Below, piece after piece: positions 54,601-62,614 of a DNA stretch of 64,000 nt (position 1 is its first letter; each line of letters opens with the position of its first letter). The notes under the pieces are model-generated. The model was given only the letters and a program-made list of their open reading frames with translations. It did not search any database and had not been told where the DNA came from. The translations under genes were made by a program, and so were the position numbers. Source of the stretch: Ferruginibacter paludis (GTDB lineage: Bacteria > Bacteroidota > Bacteroidia > Chitinophagales > Chitinophagaceae); assembly GCF_030409685.1 (NCBI RefSeq), contig NZ_JAUFQJ010000013.1, positions 62,001 through 126,000 on the forward strand, read 5' to 3'.

Positions 54601-54935
54601 TCAATGATGGTAAAGGCGGTTTTAAGAATGTACCGCTACCCGAATCCGCACAATTTGCACCGGTGTTTTCATTTGCAGCCCTGGCAAATAATCAGTTTTT
54701 AGCCGCGGGCAATTTTTATGGAGTAGTTCCCTACGAAGGGAGGTATGATGCACTGCAACCCACCATTTTTTCTTTCAATAAAAATCAAAATAACTTTAGT
54801 AAAGAGGGGTTGTTGCCTGAAATAGATGGCGAAGTAAGAGATGCAAAATGGATTAGGGGTGCAGGCGGACAAAAAATTTTAGTGATGGCAAAAAATAACA
54901 GCGGGCTCGTTTTTTTACAACCCGCCGGTCAATAA
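51627..54935 (+). CDS. FG-GAP/VCBS repeat lipoprotein with ASPIC/UnbV domain
   Basis: An 1102-residue surface or periplasmic lipoprotein (lipobox FLFISC, Cys 21). About twelve DxxxDGxxD calcium-loop repeats of the FG-GAP type are seen, for example DVNNDGLPDIY, DINNDGWEDIY and DVDHDGDDDLF, forming one or two beta-propellers. Between the first seven and the last five lies an ASPIC/UnbV domain (SGIGAKAYVFAGKKI...EPRLHFGLGD). The function of such proteins is unclear; in Bacteroidota they often accompany SusC/SusD loci. It starts 128 bases from the divergent cytochrome gene and runs 7 bases ahead of the first GH144 gene, so it belongs to the hydrolase operon. Confidence 0.88.
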   Translation: MPANRIIYLYFSSVFFLFISCKKSNTLFTSLSSSETNVRFQNTLKDQKAFGILYYLYYYNGGGVSVGDVNNDGLPDIYFTANNHAGNKLYINKGNFKFEDITENAGVAGSSDWCTGSTMADVNGDGLLDIYVSAVNINGKIKGHNGLFINNGPSKTAPGEVTFTESAAQYGLNFSGFTTQVAFFDYDHDGDLDCYILNQSHKANENIVDTINRRKFDAEAGDKLMRNDMNTSAKKFTDVSAMSGIYQSSLGYGLGISVADINNDGWEDIYIGNDFHENDYYYINNGNGTFTESGAKHFRHYSRFSMGNDIADFNNDGQLDIVTVDMLPGEEKTLKTYGSDENADTYKFKLISNGFQYQYSKNCLQQNNGDGISFSEVGLLSGISATDWSWAPLFADFDNDGNKDLFISGGIVKRPVDLDYIRFVSDLSFRQAMNKTDQYDAAALEKMPDGASHPFLFQGAGNSHFSDVSDSWGTGEMKGYFNGSAYADLDNDGNLDIIINSLNAPAVILKNNAPKKNYITVSFKGDSLNSSGIGAKAYVFAGKKIQYQQLMLTRGFESSVEPRLHFGLGDAAIIDSLLIVWPNQQYQLLKNVTAVNSLLVQQKDANKHFDYVTFFPLPKPILQDITSQVKCNWKHRENNFIDFNSQYLIPHMQSTRGPKIAVGDINKDGLDDFFACGANGQPGSLMVQTKEGTFVQSDTSLFNKSTYCDEVDAVFFDANKDGFPDLYVVSGGDEYADGNAALADKLYINDGEGHFTLSTTQLPVLLTNKSCVVVADVDHDGDDDLFIGGLANAKEFGQPQSSFLLLNDGKGNFKPAAENIISLKETGMVTAAVFTDIDMDGWMDLVVAGEWMPVKMFINNKGIYKETDLPASTGLWQSLYAADVNGDGLMDILAGNWGHNSKLYAGKDGPLKLYVKDFDKNGSPEQVMTYTIKGKEYTFLAKDELERALPVLKKAYLTYNEVAGKTVQYMFFDLFKDYRELKAETLTTTCFINDGKGGFKNVPLPESAQFAPVFSFAALANNQFLAAGNFYGVVPYEGRYDALQPTIFSFNKNQNNFSKEGLLPEIDGEVRDAKWIRGAGGQKILVMAKNNSGLVFLQPAGQ

Positions 54936-54942
54936 AAATAGT

Positions 54943-56607
54943 ATGAAAAATAACAGGATACGTGTTTTAATTAGTTGCCTGCTTATGTTGGGGTGCAGCA
55001 AAAGCCAAGATGCTGTAGTTGTAACCCCACCGGCTGTTGCGATAAAAGTAAGCACCATTTATCTTAATGCAATTGCCCTGGATAATACAGTATATGGCTC
55101 AACTGTTCAGCCCACATTAAAAGTACAGTTTACCCAGCCGGTAAAACCAAGCACTGTTGCAACTGCCGTTTTGCTTACAGATGCAGGTGGCGCTGCTGCA
55201 GCAATAACTACCAGTTTATCGAATCATGATTCAGTGTTATTGATCCAACCGGCTTCGCCATTAAAATATCTTTCCAAATATTTTTTAAAAATAACAACAA
55301 CACTTCAATCGGCCAGCAGCGGTGGACTTGCTACGGCGGTGGATAGAAATTTTAATACCCAAATCGATTCTACCAATAAATTTCCTGTTATCAGCGACAT
55401 TTTATTACTGGATAAAATTCAACAGCAAACCTTTAAATATTTCTGGGATTTTGGCCACCCTGTAAGTGGGCTGGCGAGGGAAAGAAATACTTCCGGCGAT
55501 ATTGTTACCACAGGTGGTTCGGGATTTGGCGTAATGGCGATAGTAACAGCAATCAGCAGAAATTTTATTACCAGGACCGAAGGACTTGCCCGTATGCAAA
55601 CCATCGTGGGTTTTTTAAAAAACACAGCACAAAAAGTGCATGGCGCTTTTCCACATTGGATGAATGGCGCTACCGGGGCCATCCAGCCATTTAGTACCAA
55701 AGATGATGGTGCTGACCTTGTTGAAACAGCGTATCTAATGCAAGGCTTGCTTACAGCGAGACAGTATTTTAATGGTGGAGACGCGGGAGAAGCCAATTTG
55801 CGAAACGACATAAATATTTTATGGAATGGTGTAGAATGGAACTGGTTCCGTCAAAACAACCAGGATGTATTGTACTGGCACTACAGCAATATTTATACAT
55901 GGGATATGAATGTAAAAATACAGGGCTGGAATGAATGCCTTATAACGTATGTGCTTGCCGCATCTTCAGCAACACATACTATACCAGACACCGTGTATAA
56001 AATTGGATGGGCCGGCGCACCAGGATTTACCAACGGCAACAGTTACTACAATTATACGTTGCCGTTAGGACCTGAAAAAGGAGGTCCGTTGTTCTTTTCT
56101 CATTATTCTTTTTTAGGGATCAATCCCAATGGGTTAACTGATAGCTATGCCAACTATACTACGCAAACCAAAAACCATACGCTGATTAATTACAGTTATT
56201 GCGTTGCCAATCCACAGGGTAATTACGGATACAGCAGCAGCTGCTGGGGACTTACCGCAAGCGATATTCAGAATGGTTACAATGCAAGTTCTCCGACCAA
56301 CGATGTAAGTGTTATCGCACCAACGGCGGCTATTTCTTCTTTGCCTTATACACCAGCGGAATCGATGAAAGCACTGCACTTTTTTTATTATACACTGGGC
56401 GATAAGTTATGGGGTGAGTATGGATTTTATGATGCCTTTAGTTTGAAAAATGTATGGTTTGCCAACTCAACACTGGCAATAGACCAGGGACCAATCATTG
56501 TGATGATTGAAAATTACAGAACAGGATTATTGTGGAAACTGTTTACCAGTTGCCCGGAAGTAAAAGCAGGTATGTTAAAGCTTGGATTTAAAGCTCCCTA
56601 CCTGTAA
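54943..56607 (+). CDS. GH144-type endo-beta-1,2-glucanase, lipoprotein with Ig-like domain (paralogue 1)
   Basis: A 554-residue lipoprotein (MLGCSKS, Cys 18) with a Big_5-like Ig domain (about 30-130) before the catalytic part (about 150-554). The catalytic part is an (alpha/alpha)6 barrel of the glucoamylase-like family PF10091/GH144. Conserved stretches shared with the two later paralogues: QQTFKYFWDFGHPVSGLARER, KDDGADLVETAYLMQGLL, NECLITYVLAAS, SFLGINPNGL, WGLTASD and IDQGPIIVMIENYRTGLLWKL. The founder enzyme of GH144 is from Chitinophaga. It cuts beta-1,2-glucan internally; here the substrate is inferred from the family. Confidence 0.87.
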   Translation: MKNNRIRVLISCLLMLGCSKSQDAVVVTPPAVAIKVSTIYLNAIALDNTVYGSTVQPTLKVQFTQPVKPSTVATAVLLTDAGGAAAAITTSLSNHDSVLLIQPASPLKYLSKYFLKITTTLQSASSGGLATAVDRNFNTQIDSTNKFPVISDILLLDKIQQQTFKYFWDFGHPVSGLARERNTSGDIVTTGGSGFGVMAIVTAISRNFITRTEGLARMQTIVGFLKNTAQKVHGAFPHWMNGATGAIQPFSTKDDGADLVETAYLMQGLLTARQYFNGGDAGEANLRNDINILWNGVEWNWFRQNNQDVLYWHYSNIYTWDMNVKIQGWNECLITYVLAASSATHTIPDTVYKIGWAGAPGFTNGNSYYNYTLPLGPEKGGPLFFSHYSFLGINPNGLTDSYANYTTQTKNHTLINYSYCVANPQGNYGYSSSCWGLTASDIQNGYNASSPTNDVSVIAPTAAISSLPYTPAESMKALHFFYYTLGDKLWGEYGFYDAFSLKNVWFANSTLAIDQGPIIVMIENYRTGLLWKLFTSCPEVKAGMLKLGFKAPYL

Positions 56608-56646
56608 GCGGCATTAAAATAAAATACGAATAGTATAAAATAACTT

Positions 56647-58101
56647 ATGAATAGTAAAAAAAATTACCTCCTGTTACTGGCTGTCATGCTGCTGTCGCAG
56701 GTCGGTTGCTCAAAGTCTGGTGGCACAACTACGCCACCCGTTGTACCTCCGGTTGTACCACCTGTTACACCTACTAATGACATGGATTGCTGGCTGACAA
56801 AATCAGATCAAACGATATTGCTTCAAAAGCAAACAGCCGTACTTTCATTTGTAACAACTACAAACAGTAATGTAAATATTGAAGTAGATTCTGCCCAACG
56901 TTACCAGGCTGTTGAAGGCTTTGGGTACACCCTCACAGGCGGCAGTGCTTATGTAATTAACCGCATGGAAGCTGCTGCCAAGGCCAGCTTGCTGCAGGAA
57001 TTGTTTGGGACTTCATCCGGCAGTATTGGCGTTAATTACTTACGCATCAGCATCGGCGCATCAGATTTAAATGCTACCACATTTACTTATGATGATGTGC
57101 CCTCAGGGCAAACGGATGTAAACCTTGCAATCTTTAGTCTTAACCCGGATAAAACAGATCTGATACCATTGCTAAAAGAGATACTGGCCATCAATCCCAA
57201 TATTAAAATACTGGCAACACCATGGTCGGCGCCGGTTTGGATGAAGGATAACAACAGCTTTAAAGGCGGTAGTTTAGTGCCTGCTAACTACAACGTGTAT
57301 GCGCAGTATTTTGTAAAATACATTCAGCAGATGAAGTCGGAAGGCATTACCATTGACGCCATTACGCCACAAAACGAGCCGCTCAATCCCAACAATAATC
57401 CCAGCCTTGTAATGACGGCTTTGCAACAGGCCGATTTCATAAAAAGCAGCCTGGGACCGGCATTTCAGACTGCTGGTATTACCACCAAAATAATTACTTA
57501 CGATCATAATTGTGATGTACCCAATTATCCGCTAACCGTATTACAGGATGCACAGGCCAACCCATTTGTAAGTGGATCTGCTTTTCATTTATATGCCGGC
57601 GACATAAGCGCCTTGTCAACTGTGCACAATGCCTATCCTGATAAGTCACTTTACTTTACAGAACAGTACACCGCATCCACCGGTGATTTTGGCGGCGATT
57701 TAAAATGGCATGTGAAGAATGTATTGATCGGCTCCATGCGTAACTGGAGCCGTACTGCGCTGGAATGGAACCTGGCCAATGATGGCAATTACGGCCCGCA
57801 TACTGATGGAGGCTGCACGACTTGCAAAGGTGCTTTAACAATAACCGGATCATCCGTTTCCCGAAACGTGGCTTATTACATCATTGCCCATGCATCCAAA
57901 TTTGTACCTTTCGGATCAATACGTATTGCAAGCACTGTATCAGGTAATTTACAAACAGTAGCTTTTCAGGCTCCCGATAATAAAAAGATTTTAATAGCAG
58001 AAAACGACGGTGTTGGTACCATCTCATTTAACATCAAATACAATGGGAAATGGGTGGCCACTCAACTGGCCGCTGGCGCTGTCGCAACATACATTTGGTG
58101 A
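56647..58101 (+). CDS. GH30 glycoside hydrolase, lipoprotein (paralogue 1)
   Basis: A 484-residue lipoprotein (QVGC, Cys 21, then a Pro/Thr-rich linker TTPPVVPPVVPPVTPT) with a GH30 (beta/alpha)8 barrel. The acid/base Glu lies in ITPQNEPLNPN near 248 and the nucleophile in LYFTEQYTAS near 341; a C-terminal beta-sandwich completes the fold. GH30 includes beta-1,6-glucanases, beta-1,6-glucosidases, glucosylceramidases and xylanases. The setting next to GH144 favours beta-1,6 bonds in a branched beta-glucan. It is followed 17 bases later by a second, rather different GH30 gene. Confidence 0.86.
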   Translation: MNSKKNYLLLLAVMLLSQVGCSKSGGTTTPPVVPPVVPPVTPTNDMDCWLTKSDQTILLQKQTAVLSFVTTTNSNVNIEVDSAQRYQAVEGFGYTLTGGSAYVINRMEAAAKASLLQELFGTSSGSIGVNYLRISIGASDLNATTFTYDDVPSGQTDVNLAIFSLNPDKTDLIPLLKEILAINPNIKILATPWSAPVWMKDNNSFKGGSLVPANYNVYAQYFVKYIQQMKSEGITIDAITPQNEPLNPNNNPSLVMTALQQADFIKSSLGPAFQTAGITTKIITYDHNCDVPNYPLTVLQDAQANPFVSGSAFHLYAGDISALSTVHNAYPDKSLYFTEQYTASTGDFGGDLKWHVKNVLIGSMRNWSRTALEWNLANDGNYGPHTDGGCTTCKGALTITGSSVSRNVAYYIIAHASKFVPFGSIRIASTVSGNLQTVAFQAPDNKKILIAENDGVGTISFNIKYNGKWVATQLAAGAVATYIW

Positions 58102-58118
58102 TTTTAAAACTATAAAAT

Positions 58119-59582
58119 ATGAAACAAAACATTGTCCTCTTCCTCGCATTGTTGCTGAGCGCATGCAGTCAGCCATCCGGCAATAACGCCGTTTCAAATG
58201 ACAAACCTTTTTCTGCCGAAGGCAAAAAAGTAATTGTTTATTCCACTGCCGACAGCAGCAACCTGCGTTTGTCAGTTACGGATACGCTGTCTTTCAAAAC
58301 ACTGGCCCAGCCACTTGAAACGCAGGTGTGCGTTTTTGTAGATCCGTCAAAAACTTTTCAAACTTTCCTCGGAATTGGTGGTGCGTTAACAGATGCCTCT
58401 GCGGAAACATTTGCCAAATTATCTCAGCCAAAACAGCGGGAATTTTTACGGGCGTATTATAACGATACAACTGGTATAGGCTATACACTGGCAAGAACCA
58501 CCATTCACAGCAGCGATTTTTCCAGCGCCAGTTATACATACATAACAGAAGGTGATAAAGAGCTAAAGTCGTTTAATGTAAACCATGATAAGCAGTACCG
58601 CATTCCATTTGTAAAACAAGCCATTGCTGCTGCAGGTGGCAAACTCACATTGTTTGCAAGCCCCTGGAGCCCGCCTGCATTTATGAAAAGCAATAACGAC
58701 CTGGCACACGGTGGAAAATTAAAACCGGAATTTTACCAGGCCTGGGCAAACTATTATGTAAAGTTTATACAAACCTATCAAAGCGAAGGCATTCCAATCT
58801 GGGGCATATCCGTACAAAATGAACCCATGGCCACACAACGCTGGGAGAGCTGTGTTTTTGCAGCGGAAGAAGAACGGGATTTTCTGAAGAACAATCTTGG
58901 TCCAACTATGCATAAAGAAGGTCTGGGCGATAAGAAAATAATTGTATGGGATCATAACCGTGACCTGATGGTGCAACGGGCTAACACGATATTCAGTGAT
59001 CCGGAAGCCTCCAAATATGCATGGGGTATGGGTTTTCACTGGTATGAAAGCTGGAGTGGCGGAACAGAAATGTATGAAAATGTGGCAAGGGTGCATGAAG
59101 CCTGGCCTGATAAAAACCTACTATTTACAGAAGGCTGTGCAGAAAGTTTTAAGGCAGGTGGTTATTATAACTGGGCGCTGGGCGAACGGTATGGCCGCTC
59201 TATGATCAATGATTTTAACAATGGTACTGTTGGCTGGACAGATTGGAATGTGTTACTCGATGAAACCGGGGGCCCTAACCATGTACAGAATTTTTGTTTC
59301 GCTCCAATACATGCTGATACAAAAACTGGCGACCTGATTTACACCAACGCTTATTATTACATCGGGCATTTTTCTAAATTCATCCGCCCCGGTGCAAAAA
59401 GAATTAGCAGCGCGGCAAGCCGAAGCCAGTTGCTAACTACCTCTTTTAAAAATGAAGACGGAAAAGTGGTAGTAGTTGTAATGAACCAGGGCAATGCGAA
59501 AACAACCTATAATCTTTGCATCGGCACGTCAGCGGCGGAGGTAACTATATTGCCTCATGCCATACAAACACTGGTGTTATAA
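58119..59582 (+). CDS. GH30 glycoside hydrolase, lipoprotein (paralogue 2)
   Basis: A 487-residue lipoprotein (LLSAC, Cys 16) with the GH30 fold: FLGIGGALTDASAETF, ASPWSPPAFMKSNNDLAHGG, the acid/base Glu in ISVQNEPMATQRWESC near 233 and the nucleophile in LLFTEGCAES near 340, then the C-terminal beta-sandwich. It is closer to glucosylceramidase/beta-1,6-glucanase-like GH30 members than paralogue 1, and the two probably split endo- and exo-acting roles. The gene sits 17 bases after paralogue 1 and 23 before a GH144 gene in one operon. Confidence 0.86.
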   Translation: MKQNIVLFLALLLSACSQPSGNNAVSNDKPFSAEGKKVIVYSTADSSNLRLSVTDTLSFKTLAQPLETQVCVFVDPSKTFQTFLGIGGALTDASAETFAKLSQPKQREFLRAYYNDTTGIGYTLARTTIHSSDFSSASYTYITEGDKELKSFNVNHDKQYRIPFVKQAIAAAGGKLTLFASPWSPPAFMKSNNDLAHGGKLKPEFYQAWANYYVKFIQTYQSEGIPIWGISVQNEPMATQRWESCVFAAEEERDFLKNNLGPTMHKEGLGDKKIIVWDHNRDLMVQRANTIFSDPEASKYAWGMGFHWYESWSGGTEMYENVARVHEAWPDKNLLFTEGCAESFKAGGYYNWALGERYGRSMINDFNNGTVGWTDWNVLLDETGGPNHVQNFCFAPIHADTKTGDLIYTNAYYYIGHFSKFIRPGAKRISSAASRSQLLTTSFKNEDGKVVVVVMNQGNAKTTYNLCIGTSAAEVTILPHAIQTLVL

Positions 59583-59605
59583 AATTATTTCAATAACGAC
59601 AGCCA

Positions 59606-60970
59606 ATGATCAATAAAAAAATAAAACTGCTGGTTACGATTGCACTGCTGCTGTTGAATATTTCCTGCGGTGCACAGAAAGTAAAGCAGCACGCTGCAAA
59701 TGCACCTGCAAGGCAAACCAATTTATCAGACAGTGCATTGCTCGATGTAGTACAAAAACAAACCTTCAAATATTTTTGGGATTTTGCTCACCCGGTAAGC
59801 GGTATGGCCAGGGAAAGAAGCAATGAAGATGCTGGCTACGGTCATGAAACAGTTACCACGGGCGGCACCGGCTTTGGCATTATGGCGGTAATTGTGGCAA
59901 CAGAACGTGGGTGGATTACAAGAGATACCGCAGCAAAATTTATGCGCAAGATGGTGAACTTTTTATTGAAGGCCAATTCCTATCATGGTGCATTTCCACA
60001 TTGGATGGACGGCGCTACCGGCAAAACAATTCCGTTTAGCAGGAAGGATGATGGCGGCGATTTGGTAGAAACTTCGTACCTCTTCCAGGGCCTGCTTTGT
60101 GCCCGGCAATATTTTAACCGGGATAATCCTGTGGAAAATGAATTCAGAGCAAAGGTAGGCTGGATGTGGACTGGTATTGAATGGAGCTGGTATACCCACG
60201 AACAGGATGTTCTGTTTTGGCACTGGAGCCCCAACAACGGCTGGGCGATGAATTTTCCCGTGCGTGGTTTTAATGAATGTTTAATCATGTATGTTTTGGC
60301 TGCAAGTGCTGAAGAGTATCCCGTAACTGCGGCGGTATATCACCGTGGCTGGGCACAAAGTAATTTCTTTAAAAACGGAAAAACATTTTACGGCTATACG
60401 TTACCGTTAGGCTTTGACTATGGTGGCCCGCTTTTCTTTTCACAGTATTCTTTTTTAGGGTTGAATCCAAACGGATTAAAAGACGAATATGCAGATTACT
60501 GGGTGCAAAATAAAAACCATACGCTTATTAATCATGCGTATTGTCTGGATAATCCCAAAGCGTTTAAAGGTTACGGCGAAAACTGCTGGGGACTCACCGC
60601 ATCGGATACTTACAATGGCTATAATGCTTTTTCACCCACCAACGATGAAGGCACTATTACACCAACGGCAGCTTTGTCCGCTTTCCCTTATACGCCGGAA
60701 TATTCAATGAAAGCACTAAAGCATTTCTATTATGATTTGGGCGATAAAATCTGGGGTGAGTATGGTTTTACGGATGCATTCAATGAGACTAAAAACTGGT
60801 ACTCAAAAAATTACCTGGCCATAGACGAAGGTCCGATTGTAGCGATGATAGAAAATTACCGCAGCGGCTTGTTGTGGAAATTATTTATGAGTTGTCCTGA
60901 AATAGGCAATGGGTTAAATAAACTCGGCTTCAGTTATGCCGGACAAACAAAAAATGCATTGGTTAAATAA
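59606..60970 (+). CDS. GH144-type glucanase, lipoprotein (paralogue 2)
   Basis: A 454-residue lipoprotein (NISC, Cys 21) that consists of the GH144-like catalytic domain only, without the Ig-like domain of paralogue 1. It repeats the family stretches: QKQTFKYFWDFAHPVSGMARER, RKDDGGDLVETSYLFQGLLC, WGLTASDTYNGYNAFSPTNDE and IDEGPIVAMIENYRSGLLWKL. The residues after the Cys (GAQKVKQ) lack acidic side chains, so it may stay on the periplasmic face; surface exposure is not excluded. It is closest in layout to paralogue 1 and may act on shorter chains. Confidence 0.86.
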   Translation: MINKKIKLLVTIALLLLNISCGAQKVKQHAANAPARQTNLSDSALLDVVQKQTFKYFWDFAHPVSGMARERSNEDAGYGHETVTTGGTGFGIMAVIVATERGWITRDTAAKFMRKMVNFLLKANSYHGAFPHWMDGATGKTIPFSRKDDGGDLVETSYLFQGLLCARQYFNRDNPVENEFRAKVGWMWTGIEWSWYTHEQDVLFWHWSPNNGWAMNFPVRGFNECLIMYVLAASAEEYPVTAAVYHRGWAQSNFFKNGKTFYGYTLPLGFDYGGPLFFSQYSFLGLNPNGLKDEYADYWVQNKNHTLINHAYCLDNPKAFKGYGENCWGLTASDTYNGYNAFSPTNDEGTITPTAALSAFPYTPEYSMKALKHFYYDLGDKIWGEYGFTDAFNETKNWYSKNYLAIDEGPIVAMIENYRSGLLWKLFMSCPEIGNGLNKLGFSYAGQTKNALVK

Positions 60971-61115
60971 GCGGCGTTTAAATCGCAGTTCAACAAAGCA
61001 TTTTATGTAGATTTGAAAAACTGAATACTGTACGATTGCATAAGTAGATTTCTTACATTCTAAATAAAGAACCAGAATAATCTGCTTAAAATTTAAAACG
61101 GTTTTAATTATTGCC

Positions 61116-62546
61116 ATGCCAAAAAAATCATTGCTGGTGCTGCTATTTATTATCAGTTTTCTTCACCTGTCAGCACAAAAAATAAATTTTAAAGATGGGT
61201 ATCCCAACAACGTCAATCCCATCGGTATTGTAAAAAATATTTCTGACAGCACATTGCTTGAAATAGTACAGCGGCAGACTTTTCGTTACTTCTGGCATTA
61301 TGCGCATCCCGTAAGCGGACTGGCCCGGGAAAGAGATGTGGCCGTGCATGCAGTATCCTACTGGGATTATATTAATGAAGCCTGGGATGAACCCAATCTA
61401 AGCAAAACAATTTTTGGTGGTGAAGACTGCGCCATTGGCGGCACCGGAATGGGTATTTTATCAACCATCGTTGCAGTACAACGTGGCTGGATTGGTAGAG
61501 ACACGGCTGTAAAAAGACTGATAAAAATTGCAGACTTTTTATACAGGGCCGACTGTTACCATGGCATTTACCCGCATTTTATGAATGGCACTACGGGCAA
61601 AACCGTACCGTTCGACCGGCTGGATGATGGTGCCGATATAGTGGAAACTTCTTACCTGCTGATGGGCTTTTTATGTGCCAAAGAATATTTTACCGGTGAT
61701 GCCATTACTGAGAAATATTTGCGCAAGCGAATTGATCAGATGTGGGGAGCCGCTAACTGGAACTGGCATACCAAAGGCGAAAACAAAAGACTTTACTGGC
61801 ACTGGAGTCCACGCAATGATTTCGATATGAACTTTCCGGTATGGGGCTATAATGAATGTTTAATCACGTACATCTTATCAGCAGCATCACCTAATCATGG
61901 CATTTCAAGAAACGTGTATGACTCAACCTGGAGCGGCAGTTTTGGCTGGCAAAACGGAAAGACGTATTACGGTTACAAACTGCCCCTTGGCAATTATGAT
62001 AAAGATCGGGGCGGTCCGCTTTTCTTTGAACAGTACACTTACATGGGCATCGATCCAAATGAATTGAAAGACGATCACGGAACCGACTATGCAGAACAAA
62101 CAAAAAATCATACACTCATTAACCGGGCCTATTGCATTGAAAATCCTAATCATTACAAAGGCTACAGTGCTCAATGCTGGGGTCTTACCGCGGGCGATAG
62201 TTATAAAGGATATGTAGCACACAGTCCTGAAAATGACAAGGGGGTAATTCAACCAACAGCAGCCATTTCTTCTATGCCTTATACACCCAAAGAAAGTATG
62301 GAAGCACTAAAATATTTTTATTATGAACTGGGAAGTAAAATCTGGGGACCATTTGGTTTTGCAGATGGCTTTAGCATTCATCACAACTGGTACGCAAAAA
62401 GCCACTTAGCCATCGACCAGGGCCCAATCGTAGTGATGATAGAAAATTACAGAAGCGGATTGATATGGAATTTATTTATGAAAATTCCGGACGTACAAAT
62501 TGGGCTAAAAAAATTGGGCTTTAAAAGTAAGTGGATAAAAGACTAA
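61116..62546 (+). CDS. GH144-type glucanase, non-lipoprotein with insertion (paralogue 3)
   Basis: A 476-residue member of the same family (RQTFRYFWHYAHPVSGLARER, RLDDGADIVETSYLLMGFLC, WGLTAGDSYKGYVAHSPENDK, IDQGPIVVMIENYRSGLIWNL). Two differences stand out. The signal peptide (LVLLFIISFLHLSAQ) has no lipobox, so the enzyme is soluble in the periplasm or secreted. About 25 residues (VAVHAVSYWDYINEAWDEPN and onward) are inserted after the first motif, where the other two have a short loop. Such a loop near the active-site funnel could change chain-length preference. The TAA stop lies inside a strong hairpin. Confidence 0.85.
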   Translation: MPKKSLLVLLFIISFLHLSAQKINFKDGYPNNVNPIGIVKNISDSTLLEIVQRQTFRYFWHYAHPVSGLARERDVAVHAVSYWDYINEAWDEPNLSKTIFGGEDCAIGGTGMGILSTIVAVQRGWIGRDTAVKRLIKIADFLYRADCYHGIYPHFMNGTTGKTVPFDRLDDGADIVETSYLLMGFLCAKEYFTGDAITEKYLRKRIDQMWGAANWNWHTKGENKRLYWHWSPRNDFDMNFPVWGYNECLITYILSAASPNHGISRNVYDSTWSGSFGWQNGKTYYGYKLPLGNYDKDRGGPLFFEQYTYMGIDPNELKDDHGTDYAEQTKNHTLINRAYCIENPNHYKGYSAQCWGLTAGDSYKGYVAHSPENDKGVIQPTAAISSMPYTPKESMEALKYFYYELGSKIWGPFGFADGFSIHHNWYAKSHLAIDQGPIVVMIENYRSGLIWNLFMKIPDVQIGLKKLGFKSKWIKD

Positions 62547-62587
62547 CCGGGTGGGTCACCCCAAAAGGGTGGCTCACCCGGTTAGTC
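62541..62587. other. strong 21-bp hairpin over the stop codon of GH144 paralogue 3
   Basis: The 21-base arm at 62541-62561 pairs with 62567-62587 over its whole length (two G/T wobbles) around a 5-base CAAAA loop. It includes the last Asp codon and the TAA at 62544-62546. No T-run follows on the plus strand, so it is more likely an mRNA processing or stabilising element, or a repeat, than a simple terminator. Confidence 0.8.
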
Positions 62588-62614
62588 CGGGTAAATAAAA
62601 TTAAGCATTCCAAC

